Assembly: GCA_031771865.1 (NCBI GenBank)
Contig: JASISA010000001.1
Coordinates: forward strand, 2,294,001 to 2,358,000
Direction: 5' to 3'
Length of the DNA stretch: 64,000 nt
Source of the DNA: Nothophaeocryptopus gaeumannii
Lineage: Eukaryota; Ascomycota; Dothideomycetes; Mycosphaerellales; Mycosphaerellaceae
Position 1 is the first letter of the stretch; the number at the start of each line of letters is the position of its first letter. The notes beneath the pieces are model-generated. The model was not told where the DNA came from and made no database searches. It was given only the letters and a program-made list of their open reading frames with translations. Of this stretch, positions 20,218-28,949 are shown piece by piece. Position numbers and translations under genes: made by a program.

Positions 20218-21998
20218 ATGGCGCCTCATACCGTTGACCTCGAGCCCGTGCGAGCCCAGATTGAGCACTGGATCTTCTTTGACCGACGCGAATACACTGC
20301 GATATGCGATAATCTACGAACCTACTACGATATTGATATATCTGTCAAGACTCTGAAGAGGAGGCTGAAGCAGTGGGGTGCTCGTATTCGACAGGCTCCT
20401 CTACAGGTAGACAATGCCCTCAGAGCCCGTATTATTGAGCGTTTCTGGCTGTACTCGTACAAAGATGAGAGGGAAGTTCAGTATCTACAGGCAGATGGCT
20501 ACAATATCTCCCTCATACAATATCAGCGGTTGAGGCGTGATATAGGCCTATATAAGAGGTATCAGCAGAATCTTCTGAAGAGGTGGATGCCGCTATTAGC
20601 GAGGCATTGGACCATGTGCTTGGGCATGGTGCTGCACAGGACTTTGGATATCGCAAGTTGGCCCAAACTATTCGTGAGAAATGGCACTTCATTGGCAGGT
20701 ACGCCTTTGTATTCATTCACTCAGGCACTCGCACTCGTAGGCTGCACTCGCTGATCACTCGTAGAGACCGCATCTTCCGTATTGCCCGTGCCAAGGTGCC
20801 AGCAGCTTTTGAGAGCCGTCGACCTGGTAAACGCAGTAAACCTCGTAGCGTAAGGCCTCAAGCTCGAGGAGCTGATGATGTATACTCTATTGATGCTTTT
20901 TGTAAGCTGGCTGATTATGGATGCTCGATCTACGCCTGTATCGACGTCTTTTCAAGGAAGATTATCTGGTACTTTGTTGGGCCGCTAGCTAAGACCAAGT
21001 TCTCGGTTTTGCACAGTACATCATCACGATCTACAAGGCCGGCCGTATGCCTAATATCATACGATCTGATCAGGGCGTTGAAACTCCAATGCTTGCGGAC
21101 GCACATCTTCTCCTACGTGAGCACCTTGCTAGCGAACATATCACTTTCAGCGATGCCTTCTAGTATACAACAAGCAAAGGAAATCAGACTATTGAGCACT
21201 GGTGGGGCGAGGCAGCAAAGTCAGTATTCAACCGCTGGAGAGACTATTTCAATCAACTCCGAGAGGAAGGGCATTATAACGCAGCTCTTAAAGCAGATCG
21301 TATTGCCTGGCTCGCAATCTACATCCCTGTAATGAGGTATACAACTGGAGAGTTTGTACACTGCTGGAATACTCATACAATCCGTAAGCACAACGAACAG
21401 ACAGTTGCTAAGCATGTAGCTGGAGAGCCCAACAATCTCTACGACTATCCGGAGCTTCACGGCGGTGACTTCTACGGGCATTTACTGGATACTGAAGATC
21501 CGGTTTTACAGCAATGGGTTGACAAGATTGCAGAGTTTGGTAAGTAGCGGTGTGCACACTCGTAACTGCCGGAGCCACTCGTAGCTAGGCACTCGTAGCT
21601 GCCCATGTTACTCGCAGCGGCACTCGTAGCTGCCCATATCACTCGCAGCGGCACTCGCAGGCTCGCAGGGGATGCTGTAAGCTGGAACTTAGTAGTTCAC
21701 TCCAGCTGATTCTATTCGCAGATTTGCTCGCATATCTACCTCAATATCTCTCGAGTGGTGTAATGATATGCTTCATACTAGCGGCTACCCAATCATGTTT
21801 CATGGTGGTGAGGAATCAGCATTGCCTGGGCCGCAAAAGCTGCATGTTCATGCATACCATCACCTCCGCACTGCAGCGCATGAGTATGTCAACAATGGCG
21901 GAGATCTGCCGGAGTTTGAAACGCCTGCTGCTAGTACACAGAGGCAGCCGAGTGACCGAACCAGAGCAGTATTTGAGGCTGCTGGTCAGCCACTTTAA
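20218..21998 (+). pseudogene. Transposase with Clr5-like N-terminus and integrase (DDE) core, frameshifted
   Basis: ATG 20218 opens 'MAPHTVDLEPV'; residues about 20-60 ('AICDNLRTYYDIDISVKTLK', 'RRLKQWGARIRQ') resemble a Clr5-type DNA-binding domain. The frame shifts near 20575, is spliced over 20699-20764 (66 bp), and continues to 'DDVYSIDAFCKLADYG' and 'IYACIDVFSRKIIWYFVG'. It shifts again near 21005 to 'NIIRSDQGVETP' and 'NQTIEHWWGEAAKS'. These supply the three acidic residues expected of a DDE core (SID, SDQ, IEH). A TAG lies between the second Asp and the Glu (at 21162-21164). The C-terminal part runs to 21547, and a further segment ('SGYPIMFHGGEESALPGPQK') follows a repeat-filled intron or gap. 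With at least two frameshifts and one nonsense codon, it is inactive as read. Confidence 0.8.
21557..21669. repeat. Cluster of CTCGYAG motifs inside the transposon
   Basis: Seven copies of CTCGTAG or CTCGCAG lie within 113 bp, including two copies of a 31-bp unit (CACTCGTAGCTGCCCATRT followed by YACTCGCAGCGG). The cluster separates two transposase-coding segments and may be an intron or a protein-binding array. Confidence 0.8.
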
Positions 21999-22028
21999 GG
22001 GTATTCAGCGTTACCTCCTTCTTCAACA

Positions 22029-23724
22029 ATGGATCTCGAGTGGACTAAGTTCTGTGCGCAGTCCAAGAAGCAAGTGATATATCACTGTGATCTTGGCAAC
22101 GTTTTCCGATGCCCCTATTGCCTTGTGCACAATCCTCATTACCGAGAAGATGACGGGCCTCTCATATCCTCTCCACTACTAGCAGCACGGCCAGCAGCTA
22201 CGAGTGCTGCGAGTGCGCTTATTGGAGCTGGAGCCTCTAGTACATATACTAGCTTTCAAGGTTTCGGCACTACCTCTTCGAACCGTGGTAACACCGTTCT
22301 TCAGCAGAATAGAAGTCACACAGCCGCAATATTGGCAACGCTGGTATCGATCCCCTCAGTCCTAAGGCTTCTACCAACCGCAAGATCTCTCGTCCAGCTG
22401 CATCGCCAGCTCCTACGAGTGCGAGTGCGAGTGCACCACTATCTACCTCTTCATCCAAGGGCAAGGGCAAGGGTAAAGCCCAACGCCGAGAGATTCACTT
22501 TCGGTGCGAGGCTTTACAGTGCTTGTCAATATTCGTACGCCGAAGAACAAGAAGCAAAAGGCTTCAGCGTTGTCAACTCCGGATGTTTGGCACTACGATG
22601 AACCGGAGCTTATACAAAGATGGCGACTGGACGGCTTCTTTGATACTTATCAACATATGGTTGATATGCTGCCGAGCCGCAACGAAGACATGCGTAGGAA
22701 CTGGCTCTATTCTACTATTATTGTTCCGGCTGCTGGACCAACTTTATAGCAATAGTTGATACACCCGCATCAAGACTCCTTCCTTTGTGTATCTTTTGAT
22801 GAGGATACCAACGAACCAATCCGCCCAGCAGACACCAATCTACTATCGGATGACCTCGAAGAGATGCTATTGCCATTTCATCGCAGTCCATGGTCAGCAT
22901 TGAATGCGACAGTCCATATCAAGGTGGTAATTCTCGTCAATCGGGTCAGACGCTGGAATACGAAACTAGTCGGCCAACGCGGAATAGCGGATTAGGACGA
23001 CAGTACTACGAGTCCAGCCAAATCTACTACGAGTGCTGCCAATGCGGATACGAGTGACCCGCTACACAATTCGCCGCCGGCCGCAGTCTTTCGCCGTGCG
23101 CAGTTGACTTCTTCAACGTTGGCATACGCGGCTCGCGAGGCTGCTGCGAGTGCTGCTACGAGTACTGCTGCGAGTGCTGCTACGAGTACTGCTGCGAGTG
23201 CTGCTACGAGTACTGCTGCGAGTGGACACAAACGCCAGGCCAGTAGTGAATTGTCGCCTCCATCACCTGCAAAGGCAACGCTGGTCTATCGGTACGTCCT
23301 TATCGCATTCCGGCTGGTGCAGAGATCATTGATCTAACTAGCGAGGCTAGCGATCAATTAAGCAGTAGTTTTAGCTTTGACTCGCCGAGTGAATGGTTCG
23401 TCAAGAAGGAACCCAAGGCTCCTATTGTTGAAGAAGATTATGAGGTCGTAGAACCAACTCGCGATACTTTTTCGGAGAGGCTGGATACTATTATTGAGCA
23501 GACGGAGGTGTCGTTGTTTGTTGAGGAGGCTATATAGCAGCAAGTCGCTGCTCCGCTGGAGCAGGTAGAATTAGTGCCTGTTGCTGAACCAACACCTCCA
23601 ACAACTGTAGCTGAACCAGCACCTCAACACTTGCTGAACCAGCCCAGACGCATATCAAGAAGCCAAGGAAGAAGCTGGTTGTGGAGCCGTCAACGCGGAA
23701 GACAAGGTCGATGAAGGGTAATTA
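22029..23724 (+). pseudogene. Second transposon gene, unknown family, carries a SUMO-interaction-like motif
   Basis: Protein-like segments on the plus strand follow one another in changing frames. They are 'MDLEWTKFCAQSKKQV' with a Cys pair 'CPYCLVHNPHY' (from 22029), 'STPDVWHYDEPELIQRWRLD' and 'MVDMLPSRNEDMRRNWLY' (22.5-22.7 kb), 'FLCVSFDEDTNEPIRPAD' (22.8 kb), an Ala/Ser/Thr repeat from the 24-bp microsatellite, then 'AEIIDLTSEASDQLSSSF' and an acidic region ending 'HIKKPRKKLVVEPSTRK' at TAA about 23724. 'IIDLT' (23325-23339) fits the hydrophobic-core SIM consensus. A TAG interrupts near 23535. No enzyme domain recognised; it may be an accessory or targeting protein. Confidence 0.5.
23143..23225 (+). 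repeat. 24-bp microsatellite built from the CTRCGAG motif
   Basis: Three perfect copies of a 24-bp unit (GCTGCGAGTGCTGCTACGAG + TACT) at 23143-23214 plus a partial fourth. Each unit holds one CTGCGAG and one CTACGAG. In frame it encodes Ala-Ala-Ser-Ala-Ala-Thr-Ser-Thr. Confidence 0.9.
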
Positions 23725-23833
23725 ATTTCTTTAGTTGGTAGATATATCTCGTATGTAGGAATGGAGTTCAGGTTCAGGCACTCGCAGAGTTCAGGTTCAG
23801 GCACTCGCAGCACTCGTATTTTGACACTGCTAT

Positions 23834-24510
23834 CTAGTACCAAGGTTTGCCGGTAGTCTTGTCTACCAAGCTACTCTCAAAGGCGCCGAGACGAAAGCCC
23901 ACAAAGCCAGCACGACGAGCAGCCTCCATCTCAGCGTCAAGACTAGACACTTTAGCCTCAATGGCAACCAAACGAGCCTCCAAATCAGTAACCTTAGTCT
24001 TTAGGCTCTCGTTCTCAGCACGCAGACCAGCAGTCTCTACTCGCAGCACTCACAGCACTCGCAGGCTCGACAAGCACACCACCTTCGTCGACATCCTCCA
24101 TCTCCTCATCTTCATCTTCATCTTCGTCTTCATCTTCAGCCTTGGCTTCATTGGCAAGGCAGCCAGACTTTCCATGCCGCTTGCAATAGGCACACGCAAG
24201 ATCTCCACGGTCTTTGAACACTATACAGGGCTGCGGATTCTTCTTGCACTCGCACCACGGGCAAGGGATAGAGCGGCTTTGCCTACGAGTGTGTCTGAGT
24301 AGATTCAAATAGCTACGAGTCAATTAACTCACCTTCATTAGTCTCCATGATACGGCCAGCCGTATCAAACTTCCGCAAATTGTTCAAAGCTGACTTGCGC
24401 TCCTTGCTATTGGTAGACTCGCTGCTGGCTACCCACTCGTTCCATTGATAGTCTTCGACATGCCAGAAGTCGGTAGTGGTAGTAGTGGTTGGTTGGCGGA
24501 ATTGAGACAT
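23834..24510 (-). pseudogene. Third transposon gene: Cys-rich knuckle plus acidic and coiled-coil regions
   Basis: ATG 24510 starts 'MSQFRQPTTTTTTDFWHVED'. A GTGAGT donor near 24332 leads to a second segment with two Cys pairs ('CPWCECKKNPQPC', 'CAYCKRHGKSGC'), like a small zinc-binding knuckle. An Asp/Glu tract (EDEDEDED) follows, then a coiled coil ('GLRAENESLKTKVTDLEARL', 'AIEAKVSSLDAEMEAARR') ending 'DKTTGKPWY' at 23834. The three segments are in different frames and two joins do not resolve cleanly; both weak points lie at CTGCGAG/CTACGAG copies, which may have shifted the frame. The knuckle-acidic-coil layout suggests a fungal regulatory-type DNA-binding protein encoded by the element; inference only. 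Confidence 0.55.
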
Positions 24511-24841
24511 CGCGGCAGTAGTATTCTTGTAGTTTTGACGGGGAGAATGTTGATGTAGCTAAGATAGTAAGCAAAGGAAAAGAAAGAGTAGATATACGAG
24601 TGCTGCGAGTGAAAAGGACAGTAGTAGTGCTTACAATAGCATCAGTTCAAAATAGCAATACGGCCTACGCAGCCTGCTATTGTCCAGCTATGACTGCTTC
24701 ATAACAACAGCAAGCCGCGCAGGCCGTCTGCGAGTGTGCTGCGAGTGTTTTAGGCGATAGCGACGCCTGTATAGATGAGAAAGGGCCATATTAGTGTAAC
24801 TGAGGTTGGTAGATTTGAGGTCAAAGTAACGTGACACTATG

Positions 24842-24880
24842 AAGTTGATATGACCCTTAGTCATGAACAGGGCTCTGCCG
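24842..24880 (-). repeat. Right terminal inverted repeat, 39 bp
   Basis: Perfect inverted copy of 20094-20132. The outer edge is followed by TG, the putative target duplication, then the first codons of the interrupted host gene. Confidence 0.95.
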
Positions 24881-24896
24881 TGCGGCTGCCAGGCAT

Positions 24897-25393
24897 GATG
24901 AAAGTTCGAAGTCTAGTCAAGCTTCTGTCGGAGCGAGCCGTGTGAGACCGCTGCGGCATGGGCTGTACTAGAGTTATATGAAAGGCTGCAGAGGCGTGCC
25001 AACTCAGACCCGAGAACGAGGGTAGGCGTAGGTATGTAAATTTGGGGAGGCCATGCACTTCCGGGCTGACCGTATATGCTCATCGTTTAGGCAAGTGACC
25101 GGTTTGCTAGCCTCATTGGCTTGAGACGCGATAGCCCCTGGCGACGCGACTCTTTCCCTATCTCTAATGGAATGCAGATATTGTGTTACACAGCATAAGC
25201 TGAGCCACCTCGTGCTCACTCCGAAAGCAACCTGCATGCTCTGACAAGAGACAACACTTCCAGAAGAGTCACCGGCCTGAGAGTCACGTTCAGGGCTCAC
25301 CTTGGCACTCCTGTGTAAGAAGATGGCAGCAAGTATATGGCGACTACGTCTCGGAACATACGACCTTGACAACTCTCCTCCTCGCGCTGCTGC
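24897..25393. other. Intergenic between split host gene and patatin remnant
   Basis: About 500 bp holding the 5' flank of the interrupted minus-strand gene. I looked here for the missing first half of the patatin domain (GGGxRG and GTSTGG) in all frames and did not find it. Confidence 0.5.
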
Positions 25394-26613
25394 GTGGCTA
25401 CTGGTGCTAGGCACGCTGGAATTACTGGGTCCCGTCGGGTGCACAACTTCTGGGCTTTCCACGGAGATGTCATGTATCTCCAAAGTGGTTCCGCATGTGA
25501 TACAGAAGGAGAAGTAGCACACTTCGCGACAAACATCATGCTGGAACAAACAAGGGCCTTGAGTCGATTGGATTGCCTTCGTGTCGCAGATTGTGGGCTC
25601 ACAATCAAAGGTCTGTTGAAGCCGCGGTACGATGAGGAAGATATGGAGATGGCACTGCTCAGGGTGGCAGAAAGTGTCCCAGAGGCGAAAAAGCTGCGCG
25701 CAGAACTTGCTGCGAGGGAGTTAACTATGAGAAACGAAAACCCATTTGCATCGCGCACGTGAGTTGAGCCGACTCACTGATCGCTATTAAGCTTACCACT
25801 TGCAGTGCTGTACTCTCGTATGGGCGCGAAATGACCAAAGGCGTCTCTATGCCATTCCTCTTCCGAAGCTGCGACCATCCTCGTCCATCCCAGGATGCAC
25901 AGGGCAGAGCTCATCATCTCAATCCAGGTTCAGCATCGGAAGCGAGTATTATTGACGTTGCGAGGGCGACTAGCGCGGCACCCACTTACTTTGCCCCCAA
26001 GTTCATTGGCAAGATAGGATTTATAGACGGCGGCGTTGAGGCGAATAATCCTGTCGATCAGGCACACTCCGAGGTCGAGCAGATGCATCATCCACATCAG
26101 CCCGCGATGGTCATATCAATAGTAACTGGGGAACATCATCCGCGTGAAGTACCCAAACCTCACAGAATTCTGGGCGACCTGAAGAGATCGATAGATTGGC
26201 TTCCCATTCTGCTGGCGAAACTCACGGACTCCGAAAAGGCTCATCAGACCTTCGATCAGACCTTGGGCCGTGTGAACAAAGGCCTGCGCCAAGAACATCC
26301 AGACTACGTCCACTACTTCCGTTTCAACATCTTAGGCCATATGCCACAGATCGAGCTCGATGACTGGCAACCCAAAGACACTAGTGAAAACACCAAAGCG
26401 CACATGAATCAGGCGGTTGATGCTTACCTCAAGACGCAAATCGATCAAATTGCAAGCTGCGCTAGGAAGCTTGTCCGCTTGCGACGACGACGAGCCGAGA
26501 CTGAGCGATGGGAACGGTTTGCGCTGCACAAGACTTACTGCTGCCCGGAATCGAGCTGTCACGCTGTCAGTTTCAGCTGCCGGGAATTACGACGCGAGCA
26601 TGCAATCGATTGA
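25394..26613 (+). pseudogene. Patatin-like phospholipase remnant lacking the catalytic-Ser half
   Basis: Two segments, to 25758 and 25806-26613 (intron 25759-25805, GTGAGT...GCAG), encode the second half of a fungal patatin-like protein. Visible are 'LLKPRYDEEDMEMALLRVAE', 'MPFLFRSCDHPRPS', 'IIDVARATSAAPTYFAPKF' and 'GFIDGGVEANNP', where the DGG supplies the catalytic Asp. Further C-terminal family signatures are 'DYVHYFRFNILGHM' and 'RRRRAETERWERFA'. The glycine-rich oxyanion loop and the GxSxG serine that should precede them are absent upstream. The frame stops at TGA 26611-26613 but remains protein-like for about 30 codons afterwards. Lipase activity is therefore unlikely. Confidence 0.7.
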
Positions 26614-27435
26614 CACGGCTTTGTCCCGCAAGTCGGGTGCCACGAACATCACCACTTCAAGTTTGCAAGTATCTGGCACGGGTTTGGTGATCATAAGATC
26701 CACCTCTACCAAAAATAACGGAATGCACGATGAGCCGGTCCTGGGTGCTGCTCGAGATGATCAGCCAAAGGCTGTGCCACCACAGCCCCTTTTGGTTTCA
26801 GAACATGATCGAGCGAGATTCCTCCTTCGCAAGCATCTCATCAATCACCATGGCATGCCACATGCTCGGGTACTGTCTGCAGTGGAATTCGAAGACGGGC
26901 TTCATCGGGGACGTACAAAGGCAGAAAGGCAAGATCCCTTGCTACCGACTCAACGTACGTTCAATGCGGACTCAGATACGCAGCATGACCACGAAGAGCT
27001 GCACCCGGCGCTGAGCGCTGGCTGTACAGGTCTGAATCATCACCCCCCGATATCAGCATCACTTAATCGACGAGACTTTCCTCTGGCACGATGATCCATG
27101 CTTTGATGCTCCTATTAGAGTTTGTTGAATGTTTCGAGAAGAGCGTTTGCACCAGCTGACCTTCTGCGTTTGCATGCATATCGTGTAGATCATGAGCATG
27201 GCAATACTGGCAACGCCGATGATGCCATGGAGGCAGAAAACTACATGGGAGACTATAATCGTGCATCTGTACTGGCTTCAAGCCCGGAGAGGTGGGGTGA
27301 CAGAAGTCTGGTAGCTTTTGCGGTAACGTTAACTTCCAGCACGCTCACTGACAGCATCTCCAGTTGTACTCGACGGCACTACTTCACCTTCGTGGCGCTC
27401 CTCCCCGTCAACGCATCGCCTTTACTGTGCCCAAC
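26614..27435. other. Gene-poor stretch after the patatin remnant
   Basis: About 820 bp. A 225-codon frame overlaps the patatin end and runs to 27094 without recognisable domains; it is His/Arg-rich and looks like a shadow frame. No gene accepted. Confidence 0.45.
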
Positions 27436-28200
27436 ATGCCTTCGATCAGGAAGATGCCGCGGTCCTTCAGACAGCGCAGCAAACCTCAACAGATTTCAGA
27501 GCGTTCGTTACGAGCTATTGGAGCAGTCAACGAGTATCCCGTCGCAGCAACGTTTCCTCAAACATTATCTCCAAAGAAGAAGACCGGGTTTCTAGACCTT
27601 CCAGCAGAAGTTCGAAACGACATTTACAATCTCCTTTCTGCTCGTTGGACAACTAAAGACTGGTGGACTGGTCGTTCCATCTACATCTTCGTCGCAGGCC
27701 TTGACCGTCTCCCGCGTCTCGCCAGAACATGCCGTCAAATCCAACGCGAATACGTCTCCATCTGGGCGCTCGGAGTCAGGGTTCATATCTGTCCGCCCCC
27801 TGATGAAGTCGGCAAGTTAAGGTTGGAGACGTGGTTTCAATCTCAAGGCCAGGCGATGGTGCCATGGTGTGAGGAATTCGATCCTGACGGTGTACACATC
27901 CGACTTGGAGACCGACCCCGTTTCGATCTTGGCGTTCGGCGGACCGCATTCAAAAATCGGGAAATCTCAAAGAATTTCGTGATGTTCGCAGAGTATCGTG
28001 TGAATGGCGACAAGTTTCGCGAGATGGCTGAAAAGCTTGCTAGCTTCTTAAAAGGGAGGGAGAGGCCGTTCGTTGAGTCGCGGGAGCTGTGGGAGCTGTA
28101 TTTGATCATCATGAGTGAAACAAAGCCTTTCAGGGCACTTATTGGAGTGGCGGTCCAAGGTGAGATTCCAGACGGTAGTAGGATGGAGGTAGAAGCTTGA
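27436..28200 (+). CDS. 2EXR/F-box-like fungal protein
   Basis: ATG 27436 ('MPSIRKMPRSFRQRS') is the first Met of a 254-residue frame. Residues about 53-70 ('TGFLDLPAEVRNDIYNLL') are the typical 2EXR/F-box-like opening of many ascomycete proteins, followed by 'LARTCRQIQREYVSIWALGV'. The C-terminal half is charged and alpha/beta, with 'KNFVMFAEYRVNGDKFREMA'. Such proteins may act as ubiquitin-ligase adaptors, but most are uncharacterised. A possible 3' intron (28163-28219, GTGAGA...CTGAC...GTAG) would only change the last residues. Often lineage-specific, in keeping with the accessory character of this region. Confidence 0.68.
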   Translation: MPSIRKMPRSFRQRSKPQQISERSLRAIGAVNEYPVAATFPQTLSPKKKTGFLDLPAEVRNDIYNLLSARWTTKDWWTGRSIYIFVAGLDRLPRLARTCRQIQREYVSIWALGVRVHICPPPDEVGKLRLETWFQSQGQAMVPWCEEFDPDGVHIRLGDRPRFDLGVRRTAFKNREISKNFVMFAEYRVNGDKFREMAEKLASFLKGRERPFVESRELWELYLIIMSETKPFRALIGVAVQGEIPDGSRMEVEA

Positions 28201-28949
28201 CTGACGACGATCGTAGGATAGAGCAAAGCGTTTCTTCACATGCACTTCCCACGTCACATGCCGAAGATGTTTCGGGGACTAGCGCGCCGCTAGTAAACGA
28301 CTCCGCAGATGTCGCCTTGGCTTGCAACCTGCAGCCTTCAATTCCAACAAGTACAGTCAACTTCCTGCTCATTGACATCGACTTCGGTTGCGGCCCAAAA
28401 CTCGACAATATAGCCGCCTGGCAGACAATAGCCAAAGCCCCATCCTGGAGTGCCATCAAACTCAGCCATAGCAGGGACAAGCACATCTAAATCGTCACTT
28501 TACCAGTCCTTTTTCGGCAGAGGAAGGCCACGTCTTATATCTTCAATAGAGGTAGAGTTTAACTACGAAGAGCATTTGGTCTTTGCCCCTGAAGCGACTC
28601 TGGGAAATTGGATAAGGGGGCTGTGCGAGGTTGTGAGGAGGAGCGGGCTGGAGCATGAGATGAGGATGGATCGGGTGGATGAGGAATAATGAGAGAGAGA
28701 GGGCACCGTGGCGGGGACAGGGAACAGAGAAGAGAGGCTGATAATGGAGCAAGAGACGAATAATCAAAAGAAGAGTGATGCTTCATTGAACATTCACTGG
28801 ACCATGATCAAATGCAACGCCACGCCCATTACCAACACAATCCCCAAAATGCACAATGGTATCCCTATCCTTTTCCGACCAACGCACTCGCTTCGCTAAA
28901 CAGTCACCCAGAAGCCATGCTATGCAAACCAATCAATCAATCAGTAATT
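28201..28949. other. Unresolved region with weak coding signals
   Basis: About 750 bp. The plus strand has a short protein-like segment ending TAA near 28689 ('EEHLVFAPEATLGNWIRGL'). The minus strand has a short Trp/Gly-rich segment near 28350-28490 ('DGTPGWGFGYCLPGGYIVEF'). Neither can be joined to a full gene. Confidence 0.4.

Larger units (their letters stand above)
20094..24880. mobile_element. DNA transposon, 4,787 bp, integrase-type transposase plus two accessory genes
   Basis: The ends are perfect 39-bp inverted repeats beginning CGGCAGAGCCCTGTTCATGA. Each is flanked directly by TG (20092-20093 and 24881-24882), read as a 2-bp target-site duplication because removing one copy restores the host frame. 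Inside: a plus-strand DDE transposase with a Clr5-like head (20218-22.0 kb), a second plus-strand gene (22.0-23.7 kb), and a minus-strand zinc-knuckle/coiled-coil gene (23.8-24.5 kb). About 30 copies of CTCGYAG (either strand) are scattered throughout. The transposase core resembles IS3-like/retroviral integrase transposases of fungi; I cannot assign a named superfamily with certainty. The transposase has frameshifts and a stop, so this copy is probably not autonomous. Confidence 0.9.
19704..24896 (-). pseudogene. Small host gene split by transposon insertion
   Basis: The minus-strand ATG is at 24896-24894 and codes 'MPGSR' before the transposon. On the far side, from 20093 down, the frame continues 'TSSNSTGSGSARKVLVYT', then an intron 19934-19983 (50 bp, GTAAAA...CTGAT...ACAG), then 'NKLQPFIEQEIIRNPWK' and on to TGA 19704-19706. 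Removing the element plus one copy of the 2-bp duplication gives an uninterrupted 117-residue frame. The function is unknown: a Ser/Gly linker, then a small beta-rich domain ('GNILYTCTLEFNRRSRRLA'). As it stands, the gene cannot make this product unless the element is spliced or excised. Confidence 0.75.

Noticed and set aside
21550..21670. CRISPR-like array from regularly repeated CTCGTAG units
   Set aside because: Eukaryotic context, irregular spacing, motif only 7 bp and present throughout the element; better explained as transposon-specific motif repeats.
20094..24880. Assignment to hAT or CACTA superfamilies
   Set aside because: No hAT dimerisation or BED finger, no CACTA ends, and the flanks do not show 8-bp or 3-bp duplications.
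28350..28490. Small minus-strand secreted protein ('DGTPGWGFGYCLPGGYIVEF')
   Set aside because: No start, signal peptide or workable splice join; a competing plus-strand frame exists.
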